45,823 bases of DNA from Marinobacter sp. SS5-14b. GTDB taxonomy: Bacteria > Pseudomonadota > Gammaproteobacteria > Pseudomonadales > Oleiphilaceae. Positions 19,650 through 27,011 of the stretch are shown here, piece by piece (positions within the stretch are counted from its first letter, which is position 1; each line of letters opens with the position of its first letter). The DNA lies in assembly GCF_030541005.1 (NCBI RefSeq), contig NZ_JASSVM010000014.1, positions 1 through 45,823 on the forward strand, in the 5' to 3' direction. Both the position numbers and the translations under genes were made by a program. Under the pieces are notes generated by a model. It was not told where the DNA came from and made no database searches. It saw only the letters and a program-made list of their open reading frames with translations.

Positions 19650-21812
19650 TTATGTAGAATTCCGTAAACGCAGGGCGGGCTTGCCGTTATCGTCATCGAC
19701 CGTTTGTCGGCAGCCCGGGAAATTACTGCAGCCCCAGAACCAGCCTTTTTTGCTTTTGCGCCGAACCAGAGGTGAAAAACAGTGAGGGCATGGGACCGGC
19801 TTTTGGCCGCTTCCGTCCTGGGGTTGATTGTCTTCCAAAGGGCGAGTGCCGGTGCAATCAGGGTATCTCGTGCAGGCGTAAAAGGTGCCGAATTTGCCCT
19901 CCCGTTGCACCATGGGCGCCCGGCATTTGGGGCAGTGGATGCTCTGCTCCTGTTGCTGGGGGTCTTTGGGTGCCTCCACCCGGTTCATGAATGCCAGAAT
20001 TTCCGCTTTCAGATTGTCGAGGAAGGTTTTTGGGTCATCCTCGCCGCGGCGAATGCCTTCCAGCGTGGCTTCCCAAACCGCGGTTCGGTCCGGTGTGCGA
20101 ATGGAGTCCGGCAGTGCGGCAATCAGTGCCTTGCCTTTGTCGGTCGCGCGAATATAGCGTTTTTCACGGAACAGATAATCACGCCGGAACAGGGTATCGA
20201 TAATGGCTGCCCGGGTTGCTTCTGTGCCCAGGCCGTCGGTCTCTCGCAGGGTTTTGCGTAACTCTGTATCGGCGACAAAGCGGGCTATGTTGGTCATGGC
20301 CGAAAGCAGAGTGGCATCGGTAAAGTATTGGGGGGGCTGAGTTTTGCGTTCGGTCACGCTGGCGCTGTTGCAGATGACCGGCTCGCTGCGTTCCAGCCTG
20401 GGCAGTGGTGGTTTCTGCGGCTCCTTGTTGCTCTCCTTGAGCTTGAGTTCCAGGGCCTTCCAGCCGGGCGTGAGTAAGGCAGTTTCGGTTGCCCGAAACC
20501 TGTGATCCTGCACTTGCACTGTCAGTTTGCCTTCCCTGTGGACGGCGTCCTGGCAAAACTGCATCAAGTAATACCGGCCGATCAGGCCGTACACTTTCTG
20601 TTCCGCTTCGGTGAGTTTTGCATTGGCCGACGGTCGTACCGTCGGAATAATGGCGTGATGGGCATCGACTTGCTTATCGTTCCAGGCGGCAGATCTGCGG
20701 TGGGTGTCCAGTTGGCCGGTGATGCTTTCCAGTTCCGGTGCGGTCCGGCCAATCGCGCGGATAACCTGTTCCCGCTGACTGAAGTGGCCTTCCGGCAAAT
20801 AACGGCTGTCGGAGCGCGGGTAGGTGATCAGTTGATGCTTTTCGTAGAGGTTCTGTGCGGTGTCCAGCACCTCTTTGGCACCCATGCGAAACAGTCGGCC
20901 CGCTTCGATTTGCAGTGCCGACAGCGACAGCGGCAGTGGCGGTGGCTCCGGCCGATCCCGGAACCGGGATTCGATAATGTTTCCGGGCCTGCCGTTGACG
21001 GCATGAGCGATCTGTTCGGCGATCTCGCGGCTGAGCAGCCGACCCTCTTCATCCAGGTGCTGCTGGAACTGTTCATCAGGCAGCCAGCGTGCGGTAAACG
21101 GGCGTTGGTCAGATTGTTCATCGGCTGCCTGGAACTGCCCCTCAATGCGGAACCAGGGCTTGGGCTGGCAGTTTTCGATGGCGTTGTCCCGCTCGGCCAC
21201 CAGGCCCAAAACCGGAGTTTGTACCCGGCCGACGGAATAGACCCCCTGCTCACCCTGATGTTGGTAAGTCAGGGTATAAAAGCGTGTCAGGTTGATGCCG
21301 TATAACCAGTCCGCCCGCTGTCGGGCCAGGGCCGAGTGAGACAGCCGCCGAAACTCTTTGTTCTCCCGGGGCGAGGCAATGGCGCGGGCAACGGCGTTGG
21401 GGGTCAGATCGTTGATCAGTACGCGTTTTACCGGTGCTTTTGAGCCGAAAAACCGGATGACTTCGTCCACCAGCAACTGGCCTTCCCGGTCAGGGTCGCC
21501 GGCGTGGGTGATGAGGTCAGCCTGCTGAATCAACGATTCCAGCACGCTGAGTTGCTGCTTTACACTGTCCTTGGGAGACAGTTGCCAGTGTTCCGGGAAC
21601 ATGGGCAGGTCTTCCAGGCGCCATTTTTTCCAGGCCGGGTTGTAGCGTGCGGGCTCGGCAGGTTCCAGCAGATGGCCGATGCACCAGCTAACGGTAACCG
21701 CCGTTTTGCCTTTGCCACAGCGAATCCAGCCCTGGCCCTTCTGGTGTGGTTCAGGGAGGGCGGCGGCAATGGCGCGTGCCAGGCTGGGTTTTTCGGCTAT
21801 GTACAGGTGCAT
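19650..21812 (-). CDS. topB: DNA topoisomerase III
   Basis: A type IA topoisomerase of 720 aa that decatenates single-strand-containing DNA. The TOPRIM domain is at the N-terminus (LYIAEKPSLARAIA; HAGDPDREGQLLVDEV). The nucleophile is Y331 in LITYPRSDSRYLPEG. The C-terminal core carries DGLGTEATRAAIIDTL. Two C-terminal zinc ribbons follow: CPKC...CTRYPDC and CPHC...CSNFPGC. E. coli TopB is 653 aa and lacks this paired ribbon tail, so the protein resembles the longer marine gammaproteobacterial form. It is a single-gene unit, divergent from bolA. Confidence 0.95.
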   Translation of the reverse strand: MHLYIAEKPSLARAIAAALPEPHQKGQGWIRCGKGKTAVTVSWCIGHLLEPAEPARYNPAWKKWRLEDLPMFPEHWQLSPKDSVKQQLSVLESLIQQADLITHAGDPDREGQLLVDEVIRFFGSKAPVKRVLINDLTPNAVARAIASPRENKEFRRLSHSALARQRADWLYGINLTRFYTLTYQHQGEQGVYSVGRVQTPVLGLVAERDNAIENCQPKPWFRIEGQFQAADEQSDQRPFTARWLPDEQFQQHLDEEGRLLSREIAEQIAHAVNGRPGNIIESRFRDRPEPPPLPLSLSALQIEAGRLFRMGAKEVLDTAQNLYEKHQLITYPRSDSRYLPEGHFSQREQVIRAIGRTAPELESITGQLDTHRRSAAWNDKQVDAHHAIIPTVRPSANAKLTEAEQKVYGLIGRYYLMQFCQDAVHREGKLTVQVQDHRFRATETALLTPGWKALELKLKESNKEPQKPPLPRLERSEPVICNSASVTERKTQPPQYFTDATLLSAMTNIARFVADTELRKTLRETDGLGTEATRAAIIDTLFRRDYLFREKRYIRATDKGKALIAALPDSIRTPDRTAVWEATLEGIRRGEDDPKTFLDNLKAEILAFMNRVEAPKDPQQQEQSIHCPKCRAPMVQREGKFGTFYACTRYPDCTGTRPLEDNQPQDGSGQKPVPCPHCFSPLVRRKSKKGWFWGCSNFPGCRQTVDDDNGKPALRLRNST

Positions 21813-21935
21813 GGTGTCTGGTGTTCTGAAAATGGCTTGGGAATGTGGCGGTTTACCTCTTTGGTGTCAAGGCTCGGGGGCGGGTGGAATTGTGTAGTAG
21901 ACTGGTCACTAAACGGATCGGAGAGTGTATTGAGT

Positions 21936-22292
21936 ATGAATGTCCAGAATGCGATTGAAACCAAGCTGAACCATGCGTTGGAGGCGGCGCTGCTGGCCGT
22001 GGAGAACGAGAGCCATATGCACTCGGTACCACCGAATTCTGAAACGCACTTCAAGGTGACTCTGGTTTCAGGTGCTTTTGACGGTGTCATGAAGGTAAGG
22101 CGGCATCAGATGGTCTACAAGATACTTGCTGATGAAATGGCCGGGCCGGTACATGCGTTGGCACTGCACCTGTACACACCGGAAGAGTGGGCTGAGTCCG
22201 GGCAGGCGACGCCCGATTCGCCGAATTGCATGGGGGGCTCAAAAGGGGATGCCTCGATGGCCGAAAAATTGAAACAGGGAGCCGATTCATGA
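21936..22292 (+). CDS. bolA: BolA family protein
   Basis: A 118-aa BolA-fold protein, which works with monothiol glutaredoxins in [2Fe-2S] handling and in stress/morphology control. The core reads ENESHMHSVPPNSETHFKVTLVS and continues to RHQMVYKILADEM and VHALALHLYTPEEW, including the conserved histidines of the BolA (rather than IbaG/YrbA) subgroup. I place the start at the ATG at 21936, with GGAGAG at 21920-21925; the open frame extends upstream but overlaps the divergent topB gene. Its stop overlaps the yciO start by 4 bp. The tail after residue 95 is low complexity. Confidence 0.9.
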   Translation: MNVQNAIETKLNHALEAALLAVENESHMHSVPPNSETHFKVTLVSGAFDGVMKVRRHQMVYKILADEMAGPVHALALHLYTPEEWAESGQATPDSPNCMGGSKGDASMAEKLKQGADS

Positions 22293-22912
22293 GCCAGTTT
22301 TTTCAGATTCATCCGGAAACGCCGCAGAAACGTTTGATCAAGCAAGCGGTGGATATCATTCGCAAGGGCGGCGTGGTTGTTTACCCCACCGATTCCGGCT
22401 ACGCACTTGGCTGTCACCTGGGTGACAAGCAAGCGGCCGACAAGATCAAACGTATTCGCCGGCTCGACGACAAGCATAACTTTACCCTGGTGTGTCGTGA
22501 TCTGTCGGATATCGGCGTATACGCGAAGGTTGACAACACTCAGTACCGATTGTTGAAAACATTCACCCCCGGCGCTTACACCTTCATTCTGGATGCCACC
22601 AGTGAGGTGCCGCGCCGATTGCTGCATCCCAAGCGCCGGACCATCGGTGTTCGAGTACCGGATAACGAGATCGTTCGGGAATTGCTGGGCGAACTGGGTG
22701 AGCCGATTATGAGTAGCACGTTGATTCTGCCAGGCGAAACCGAGCCCATGACAGACCCGTACGAGATTCGGGATACCCTGGAGCACGAACTCGACCTGAT
22801 TATTGATGGCGGGTTCTGCGGCATGGAAGCGACGACCGTGGTGAACTTCACCGGGGATGTACCGGAAGTGACTCGCGTGGGTAAGGGCGATCCGGCACCG
22901 TTCCAGGTTTAA
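22289..22912 (+). CDS. yciO: Sua5/YciO/YrdC-family protein YciO
   Basis: A 207-aa member of the Sua5/YciO/YrdC nucleotide-binding fold. The family member TsaC/YrdC makes threonylcarbamoyl-adenylate for tRNA t6A; the YciO branch has related but weaker or unresolved activity. Seen: GGVVVYPTDSGYALGC, KRIRRLDDKHNFTLVCRDLSD, PGAYTFILDAT, the basic KRRTIGVRVPD stretch and MSSTLILPGE. The ATG at 22289 is used because it overlaps the bolA stop, pointing to translational coupling. Downstream lies a 30-bp perfect palindrome. Confidence 0.9.
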   Translation: MSQFFQIHPETPQKRLIKQAVDIIRKGGVVVYPTDSGYALGCHLGDKQAADKIKRIRRLDDKHNFTLVCRDLSDIGVYAKVDNTQYRLLKTFTPGAYTFILDATSEVPRRLLHPKRRTIGVRVPDNEIVRELLGELGEPIMSSTLILPGETEPMTDPYEIRDTLEHELDLIIDGGFCGMEATTVVNFTGDVPEVTRVGKGDPAPFQV

Positions 22913-22930
22913 TGGGTGCCATATGAGGCG

Positions 22931-22960
22931 AACACCCGGGCCTGATCAGGCCCGGGTGTT
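22931..22960. terminator. 30-bp perfect palindrome between convergent genes
   Basis: The arms AACACCCGGGCCTGA and TCAGGCCCGGGTGTT are exact reverse complements with no spacer. It lies after yciO and contains the last codons and stop of the convergent 219-aa gene. A strong GC hairpin in this position suits a bidirectional terminator, although no T-run follows on either strand. Confidence 0.55.
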
Positions 22961-23605
22961 CAGGTTGAACGCGTAACGCTGCGGGTCAGCGCCCGCCATT
23001 GCGCCGGAGCTGGAGTTGCGGCGCAGATTGTCGAATCGGTGCAGCACATCCTGCAAACCATTGAATTGCTGGTTTTCACTGACCAGTGAGTTCAGCAGAG
23101 AGTTGCTCACACCGTAAGCCTGATTCAGCTTCAGGGCGTTATCCATAAAGTGCAGTGTGGGCTCGCTTACGCTGAGGCGGCTGAAGGCCTCAGAGAAGCT
23201 GCGATTGTTGTTCAAATCCTGTTCTATTTTGCTCCGCAACTCATCGGAAAACTTGCCTTCAACGACGGTTTTACCGTTTTCGCCTTTGCTGACATTCACC
23301 GCGGTCGCCGGGTGAAGATTGTACTCGGCAAGTTTGTGCCGCAGGGTATCTCGAATAAAAGACAAATCCTGCGCCACGGTCTGTTTGTATTGGTTCAGCG
23401 GCAGCTTTCGGGTTTTCAGGCTGGCCGGGTCTTGCCCCACCTGGTCTGAAGGGGTGAATCGGTCGCCTCCTGGACTGCCGGCCGCCTCCGGTTTATGGGC
23501 CTCGTTAACCGGGCTATTCCCGGGCTGTTCAGCCGGAGCCTGGCGGTTGTCCATGGCTTGCTGAAAGCGGGTGCTGGCTTGAATCAGAGATGTCAGCAAA
23601 GACAT
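22946..23605 (-). CDS. Hypothetical 219-aa protein, probably flagellar regulon
   Basis: I do not recognise the family. No signal peptide or membrane helix is visible. The N-terminus (LLTSLIQASTRFQQAM) is followed by a disordered Pro/Gly/Glu linker (about 20-60) and a mainly helical domain (about 70-190: YKQTVAQDLSFIRDTLRHKLAEY, then SKIEQDLNNNRSFSEAFSRLS). The C-terminus is rich in Asn and Ser. Upstream is a good match to a sigma-54 promoter, and the next gene rightwards is a chemoreceptor with a sigma-28-like promoter. That context suggests a role in the flagellum or motility. This functional hint is inference only. RBS is a GGGGGA run before the ATG. Confidence 0.7.
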   Translation of the reverse strand: MSLLTSLIQASTRFQQAMDNRQAPAEQPGNSPVNEAHKPEAAGSPGGDRFTPSDQVGQDPASLKTRKLPLNQYKQTVAQDLSFIRDTLRHKLAEYNLHPATAVNVSKGENGKTVVEGKFSDELRSKIEQDLNNNRSFSEAFSRLSVSEPTLHFMDNALKLNQAYGVSNSLLNSLVSENQQFNGLQDVLHRFDNLRRNSSSGAMAGADPQRYAFNLNTRA

Positions 23606-23672
23606 GGTGTGTTTCCCCCTGGGCGGTCAAGATCTGCCGGAATTCTGTTGCTCGAGTAGCTTTGAGAGGATT

Positions 23673-23689
23673 AAGCAGTTTTCGGGCCA
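23673..23689 (-). promoter_or_regulatory. Sigma-54 (RpoN) promoter for the 219-aa gene
   Basis: Read on the minus strand: TGGCCCG-AAAA-CTGCT, against the consensus TGGCACG-N4-TTGCW. The invariant GG and GC are present with the exact 12-bp register. Transcription would start near 23663, about 58 bp before the ATG at 23605. No enhancer-binding site was identified. Confidence 0.6.
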
Positions 23690-23793
23690 GCTTGGTTTTC
23701 AAGCGCGACAGTTGTGAAATGTAAAACTTTGCAAGGCCGCGCCGAAGTTGCAGGCGGGCTGACCTGAGTCATAAAAAAGTTGAGCGATATCTA

Positions 23794-23820
23794 TAAAGTT
23801 ATCCGCCAGACCGCCGTCAT
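23794..23820 (+). promoter_or_regulatory. Sigma-28 (FliA) promoter for the chemoreceptor
   Basis: TAAAGTTA-N11-GCCGTCAT compares with the FliA consensus TAAAGTTT-N11-GCCGATAA, with exact spacing. It lies 42 bp before the chemoreceptor ATG, as expected for a late flagellar/chemotaxis gene. Confidence 0.6.
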
Positions 23821-23861
23821 ACCTTTTAGCGTTTCCGTTGATCGTCCTCCGCCGGGGTACC

Positions 23862-25478
23862 ATGAAAAAACAATATTCAATCCGCTTTCTTTTGTTGGCA
23901 GCACTGGCTGCGGCGTTTTCCGTGATTCTGGTTTTTACCGTCGTATTCAGCGCGCAGTCTCAGCGGTCTCACCTCGAGGAATACAGCCACAAGTACGTTG
24001 ACGGTTTGGCGAAATCGTTTTTCGACGGGCTCAACACCATGATGGTGACTGGCACCATCAGCAACCGGAATATGCTGCGCGAGAAGGTGATGGCTCCGGA
24101 GGAGGTTCTGGATGTTCGGGTTATTCGCAGCGATCAGCTTAATGCCATGTTCGGTGCCGGCAGTGCCGAAGAGCAGCGCCGTGAAGCTCTGGATGTTCAG
24201 GCACTGGGCGGAGAGCGAGTTGAGCATTATTCCAGCAATGAAGAGGGTCGGGTCTACACGCTGATTGAACCGGTCATCGCGCGGGCCGATTACCAGGGTG
24301 TGAATTGTCATGGCTGCCACCAAAGCCAGGAAGGGGATGTGCTGGGCGCCATTCGCGTGGATTATTCTCTGGCCAAGAGCGACGCCAGGCTGCAGCAACA
24401 GCTGATGTTCAGTGGTGGTATCCAGATTCTGATTTTTGTCGTGATCTTCGTGCTGACGGCCGTGGTGCTGGGCCGCCTGGTGTTCTCCCGGCTGCGCCGA
24501 CTGCACGACAGAATGGATGAAATCTCCCGTAACTCTGACCTTTCCATTGAGCTGGACGTGGCCAGAAACGATGAAATCGGTTCGGTGTCCAGGGCATTCA
24601 ACCGCATGATGTCGAAAATCCGGGAAAGTATGCACACCGTGATGGAAAACGCCGCGCAGGTGGAAACCGCGGCCAGAACCATTTCAGCCAAGGCTGAAAC
24701 CACCGAACGGGAAGTGCTGGCCCAGAAAGACAACACCGACCAGGTGGCCAGCGCCACCACGGAGATGGCAGCCTCGGCTGTTCAGGTGCGGGAAAATGCC
24801 GTGACCACGGCTCGGAAATCGGCGGATACCACTCGAGCGGCGGAAACCGGTGAGCAGCTTGCGCGTAACGCTGTGCAGGGTATTGAATCGCTCAATACCG
24901 AGGTCCAAAACGGCGCGCATCGCATCGAGCAACTGGACCAGCGCACCACGGAAATGGCAACCCGGTTGGAGCTGATCTCCGAAATAGCGGATCAGACCAA
25001 CCTGCTGGCCCTGAACGCGGCCATCGAGGCAGCGCGCGCGGGTGAGCAGGGCCGAGGGTTCTCGGTGGTTGCCGATGAAGTGCGGGCACTGGCTTCGCGC
25101 ACGCAGGATTCTACGGAAGAAATCCGTAAGACCATTAACGGTCTGAAAAAAGAAGTGGTCGAATGCGTGGGCACTATGCGCCATGCGTCTGAAATGGCCC
25201 AACATCAGGTCGACGCCATTCTGAAAGTGGAGAGCGAACTGCAGACCATTGCCGCTGCGGTCCGCGAAATTACCGGGCTGAATGAAGAGATGGAAAACGC
25301 CGCCAACGAGCAGAGCGACGTGTCTGAATCCATCAACCAGAACGTAATCGAAATCAGCCGCTCAGCGGAGCAAACCTCCGGCGACGCTCAGGAAACCGCC
25401 CGCATTGCCGGCGACCTGCTGGCGATGGCGGAAACCCTCCGCAAAACCGTAGAGCAGTTCCGCCTGTCCCAGAAATAA
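23862..25478 (+). CDS. Methyl-accepting chemotaxis protein with c-type heme motif
   Basis: A 538-aa chemoreceptor. TM1 spans about residues 10-30. A periplasmic sensor of about 155 residues contains CHGCH (C149, C152, H153), the CxxCH covalent heme site, ending just before TM2 (about 183-205). This matches Tll0287/DUF3365-like heme sensor modules known in some chemoreceptors. A HAMP domain follows (about 205-260). The signalling domain has the hairpin tip [39 protein letters not shown] split over about 375-420. No C-terminal CheR pentapeptide is visible. I start at the ATG at 23862; the frame is open upstream but a signal-anchor begins right after this Met. Redox, oxygen or NO sensing is the likely role. 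Confidence 0.9.
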   Translation: MKKQYSIRFLLLAALAAAFSVILVFTVVFSAQSQRSHLEEYSHKYVDGLAKSFFDGLNTMMVTGTISNRNMLREKVMAPEEVLDVRVIRSDQLNAMFGAGSAEEQRREALDVQALGGERVEHYSSNEEGRVYTLIEPVIARADYQGVNCHGCHQSQEGDVLGAIRVDYSLAKSDARLQQQLMFSGGIQILIFVVIFVLTAVVLGRLVFSRLRRLHDRMDEISRNSDLSIELDVARNDEIGSVSRAFNRMMSKIRESMHTVMENAAQVETAARTISAKAETTEREVLAQKDNTDQVASATTEMAASAVQVRENAVTTARKSADTTRAAETGEQLARNAVQGIESLNTEVQNGAHRIEQLDQRTTEMATRLELISEIADQTNLLALNAAIEAARAGEQGRGFSVVADEVRALASRTQDSTEEIRKTINGLKKEVVECVGTMRHASEMAQHQVDAILKVESELQTIAAAVREITGLNEEMENAANEQSDVSESINQNVIEISRSAEQTSGDAQETARIAGDLLAMAETLRKTVEQFRLSQK

Positions 25479-25483
25479 TTCGG

Positions 25484-25503
25484 CCGGGGTGCTTTAACCC
25501 CGG
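25484..25503. terminator. Hairpin between convergent chemoreceptor and MBL genes
   Basis: CCGGGGT and ACCCCGG pair around a 6-nt loop (GCTTTA). It lies just past the chemoreceptor stop and overlaps the stop of the convergent MBL gene. It probably ends transcription from both sides, although no long T-run follows. Confidence 0.5.
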
Positions 25504-26141
25504 TGATCAGACACAAACGGGTTGGTGGCCTTCTCCTGTCCAAAGGTGGACATGGGCCCGTGCCCCGAGATAAAGGCGATGTTATCGCCGAGCGGGAACA
25601 GTTTCTCACGGATGGAACGGATCAAGGTGGCGTGATCGCCTTTCGGGAAGTCGGTGCGGCCGATGGAGCCGTTAAACAGCACATCACCCACCAGCGCCAG
25701 CTGCGAGCTCCGATGGAAAAACACTACATGCCCCGGTGTGTGGCCGGGGCAGTGCAATACCTCCAGGGTCTGGTTGCCCACGGTGACGGTGTCGCCATCC
25801 TCCAGCCAGCGATCGGGGGTGAACACTTCAGGCACGGGAAATCCGAACATCTGGGCCTGCATCGGTAACCCCTGAATCCAGAAGTTATCCTCTTTATGTG
25901 GCCCCTCAATGGCAATGCCTGCCGATTTGGCCAGCTCGGCGGTGCCGCCGGCATGGTCAATGTGGGCGTGGGTCAGCAGGATCTTCTCAACGGTGACGCC
26001 CTCCGCCTCAATGGCGGCGCGAATACGGCTGAGGTCTCCGCCCGGGTCGACCACCGCCGCTTTGCGAGTTTCTTCGCACCAGATCAGCGTGCAGTTTTGT
26101 TCGAAAGGCGTTACCGGCACAATTCGGTATTTCAGGGACAT
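25494..26141 (-). CDS. MBL-fold metallohydrolase (glyoxalase II-like, YcbL type)
   Basis: A 215-aa metallo-beta-lactamase-fold hydrolase with two metal sites. Motif 1 is THAHIDHAGG (HxHxDH), then CPGHTPGH and GDVLFNGSIGRTDFPKGD, and a C-terminal SGHGPMSTFG histidine. The length and motifs fit the short YcbL/type II glyoxalase group, which cleaves thioesters such as S-lactoylglutathione, although substrate specificity cannot be read. The ATG at 26141 begins MSLKYRIVPVTPFEQNC, typical of this family; the frame continues upstream through antisense of the next gene, which is spurious. It is divergent from the Wadjet-like operon, with 87 bp between starts. Confidence 0.92.
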   Translation of the reverse strand: MSLKYRIVPVTPFEQNCTLIWCEETRKAAVVDPGGDLSRIRAAIEAEGVTVEKILLTHAHIDHAGGTAELAKSAGIAIEGPHKEDNFWIQGLPMQAQMFGFPVPEVFTPDRWLEDGDTVTVGNQTLEVLHCPGHTPGHVVFFHRSSQLALVGDVLFNGSIGRTDFPKGDHATLIRSIREKLFPLGDNIAFISGHGPMSTFGQEKATNPFVSDHRG

Positions 26142-26228
26142 AATCAGCCTCGGGTAGTATTTTGGCGCTATGGTAATGGTATTTGGCTTCGGGCTCGAGT
26201 TTTCAAGCTGACTGGAACGGGTGATGGA

Positions 26229-27011
26229 TTGAACGATTATCTGGAAAAAATACGCAAAGGTGAGCCGGTGAATTACACGGCCTTTCTGAAGTCGTTGCCT
26301 GAGCCGTATCGCCGTTCCCATCGAGAGATGTTCAGCACACAGAAAGTGTCTGCCAATCGCTGGCGGGTGACGGTTGAGGATGAAGCAGCCTTCGTCGAGC
26401 TGGCCGCCATGGCCACCATACCGGCCAGCCGGGTGGAAGCGGCCCGGCAGGGCGACTCCCACCGGCACACCACCGGCGTGAGTTTTATCCTGGCCTATCA
26501 CGAGGCGTCGCCGGGGCCGCGGCCCGATACTCTGGTGATTGCCGGTGACGACGTGAATATCGGTTTTCAGCCTGCTGCCGATGCACTGGTGATCGAGAAT
26601 GAACAGAACTTCTATCACTACCGGCAAATGCTGGATTTTGCCAGCGACACGGCCGGCAGCCCGCTGGACCTGACCCGTTGTGATGTGCTGCTGGGTGGCG
26701 GCAACCGGATTGCCCAGGCCGCGACGCTGAAATGGCTGGCGGGTTATCGCCGGGTGTTCTGCGCCTTCGATTACGATGCCGGAGGCCTGCAGATGTTTGC
26801 TACCATGGCCCGTTATCTGGGCGACAGAGCCTGCTTTGTTCAGCCTGCGGACTGGCAGCCCTGGCTGAACCGGTTCCGGATGGCGCCGAAATCCACAGAA
26901 CGGTTTACAAAAGCGGTTTCCCTGGCGGAAGATCTCGGGTTTATTGATCTGGCCCGGGCGTTTCGCGCCACCGGCAAATTCATGGAACAGGAGATGATTC
27001 TGGATGACTGA
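26229..27011 (+). CDS. jetD: JetD/MksG-like TOPRIM nuclease (DUF2220-like)
   Basis: First gene of a Wadjet/MksBEFG-type operon. JetD is the TOPRIM endonuclease that cuts plasmid DNA trapped by the SMC complex. The C-terminal half has the TOPRIM acidic residues: E123 in VIENEQNF, and D181/D183 in AFDYDAGG. The N-terminal half is unassigned and short. I use the TTG at 26229 because no ATG or GTG follows the upstream sequence in frame before the conserved region; the resulting 260 aa is shorter than the roughly 390-aa JetD proteins I recall. A start farther upstream would overlap the divergent MBL gene. The stop overlaps the next ATG by 8 bp. TOPRIM and operon context make the assignment firm; the family name is by similarity. 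Confidence 0.8.
   Translation: MNDYLEKIRKGEPVNYTAFLKSLPEPYRRSHREMFSTQKVSANRWRVTVEDEAAFVELAAMATIPASRVEAARQGDSHRHTTGVSFILAYHEASPGPRPDTLVIAGDDVNIGFQPAADALVIENEQNFYHYRQMLDFASDTAGSPLDLTRCDVLLGGGNRIAQAATLKWLAGYRRVFCAFDYDAGGLQMFATMARYLGDRACFVQPADWQPWLNRFRMAPKSTERFTKAVSLAEDLGFIDLARAFRATGKFMEQEMILDD

Noticed and set aside
21504..21935. N-terminal extension of BolA
   Set aside because: It overlaps topB on the other strand; BolA starts at 21936 with a good RBS and standard family length.
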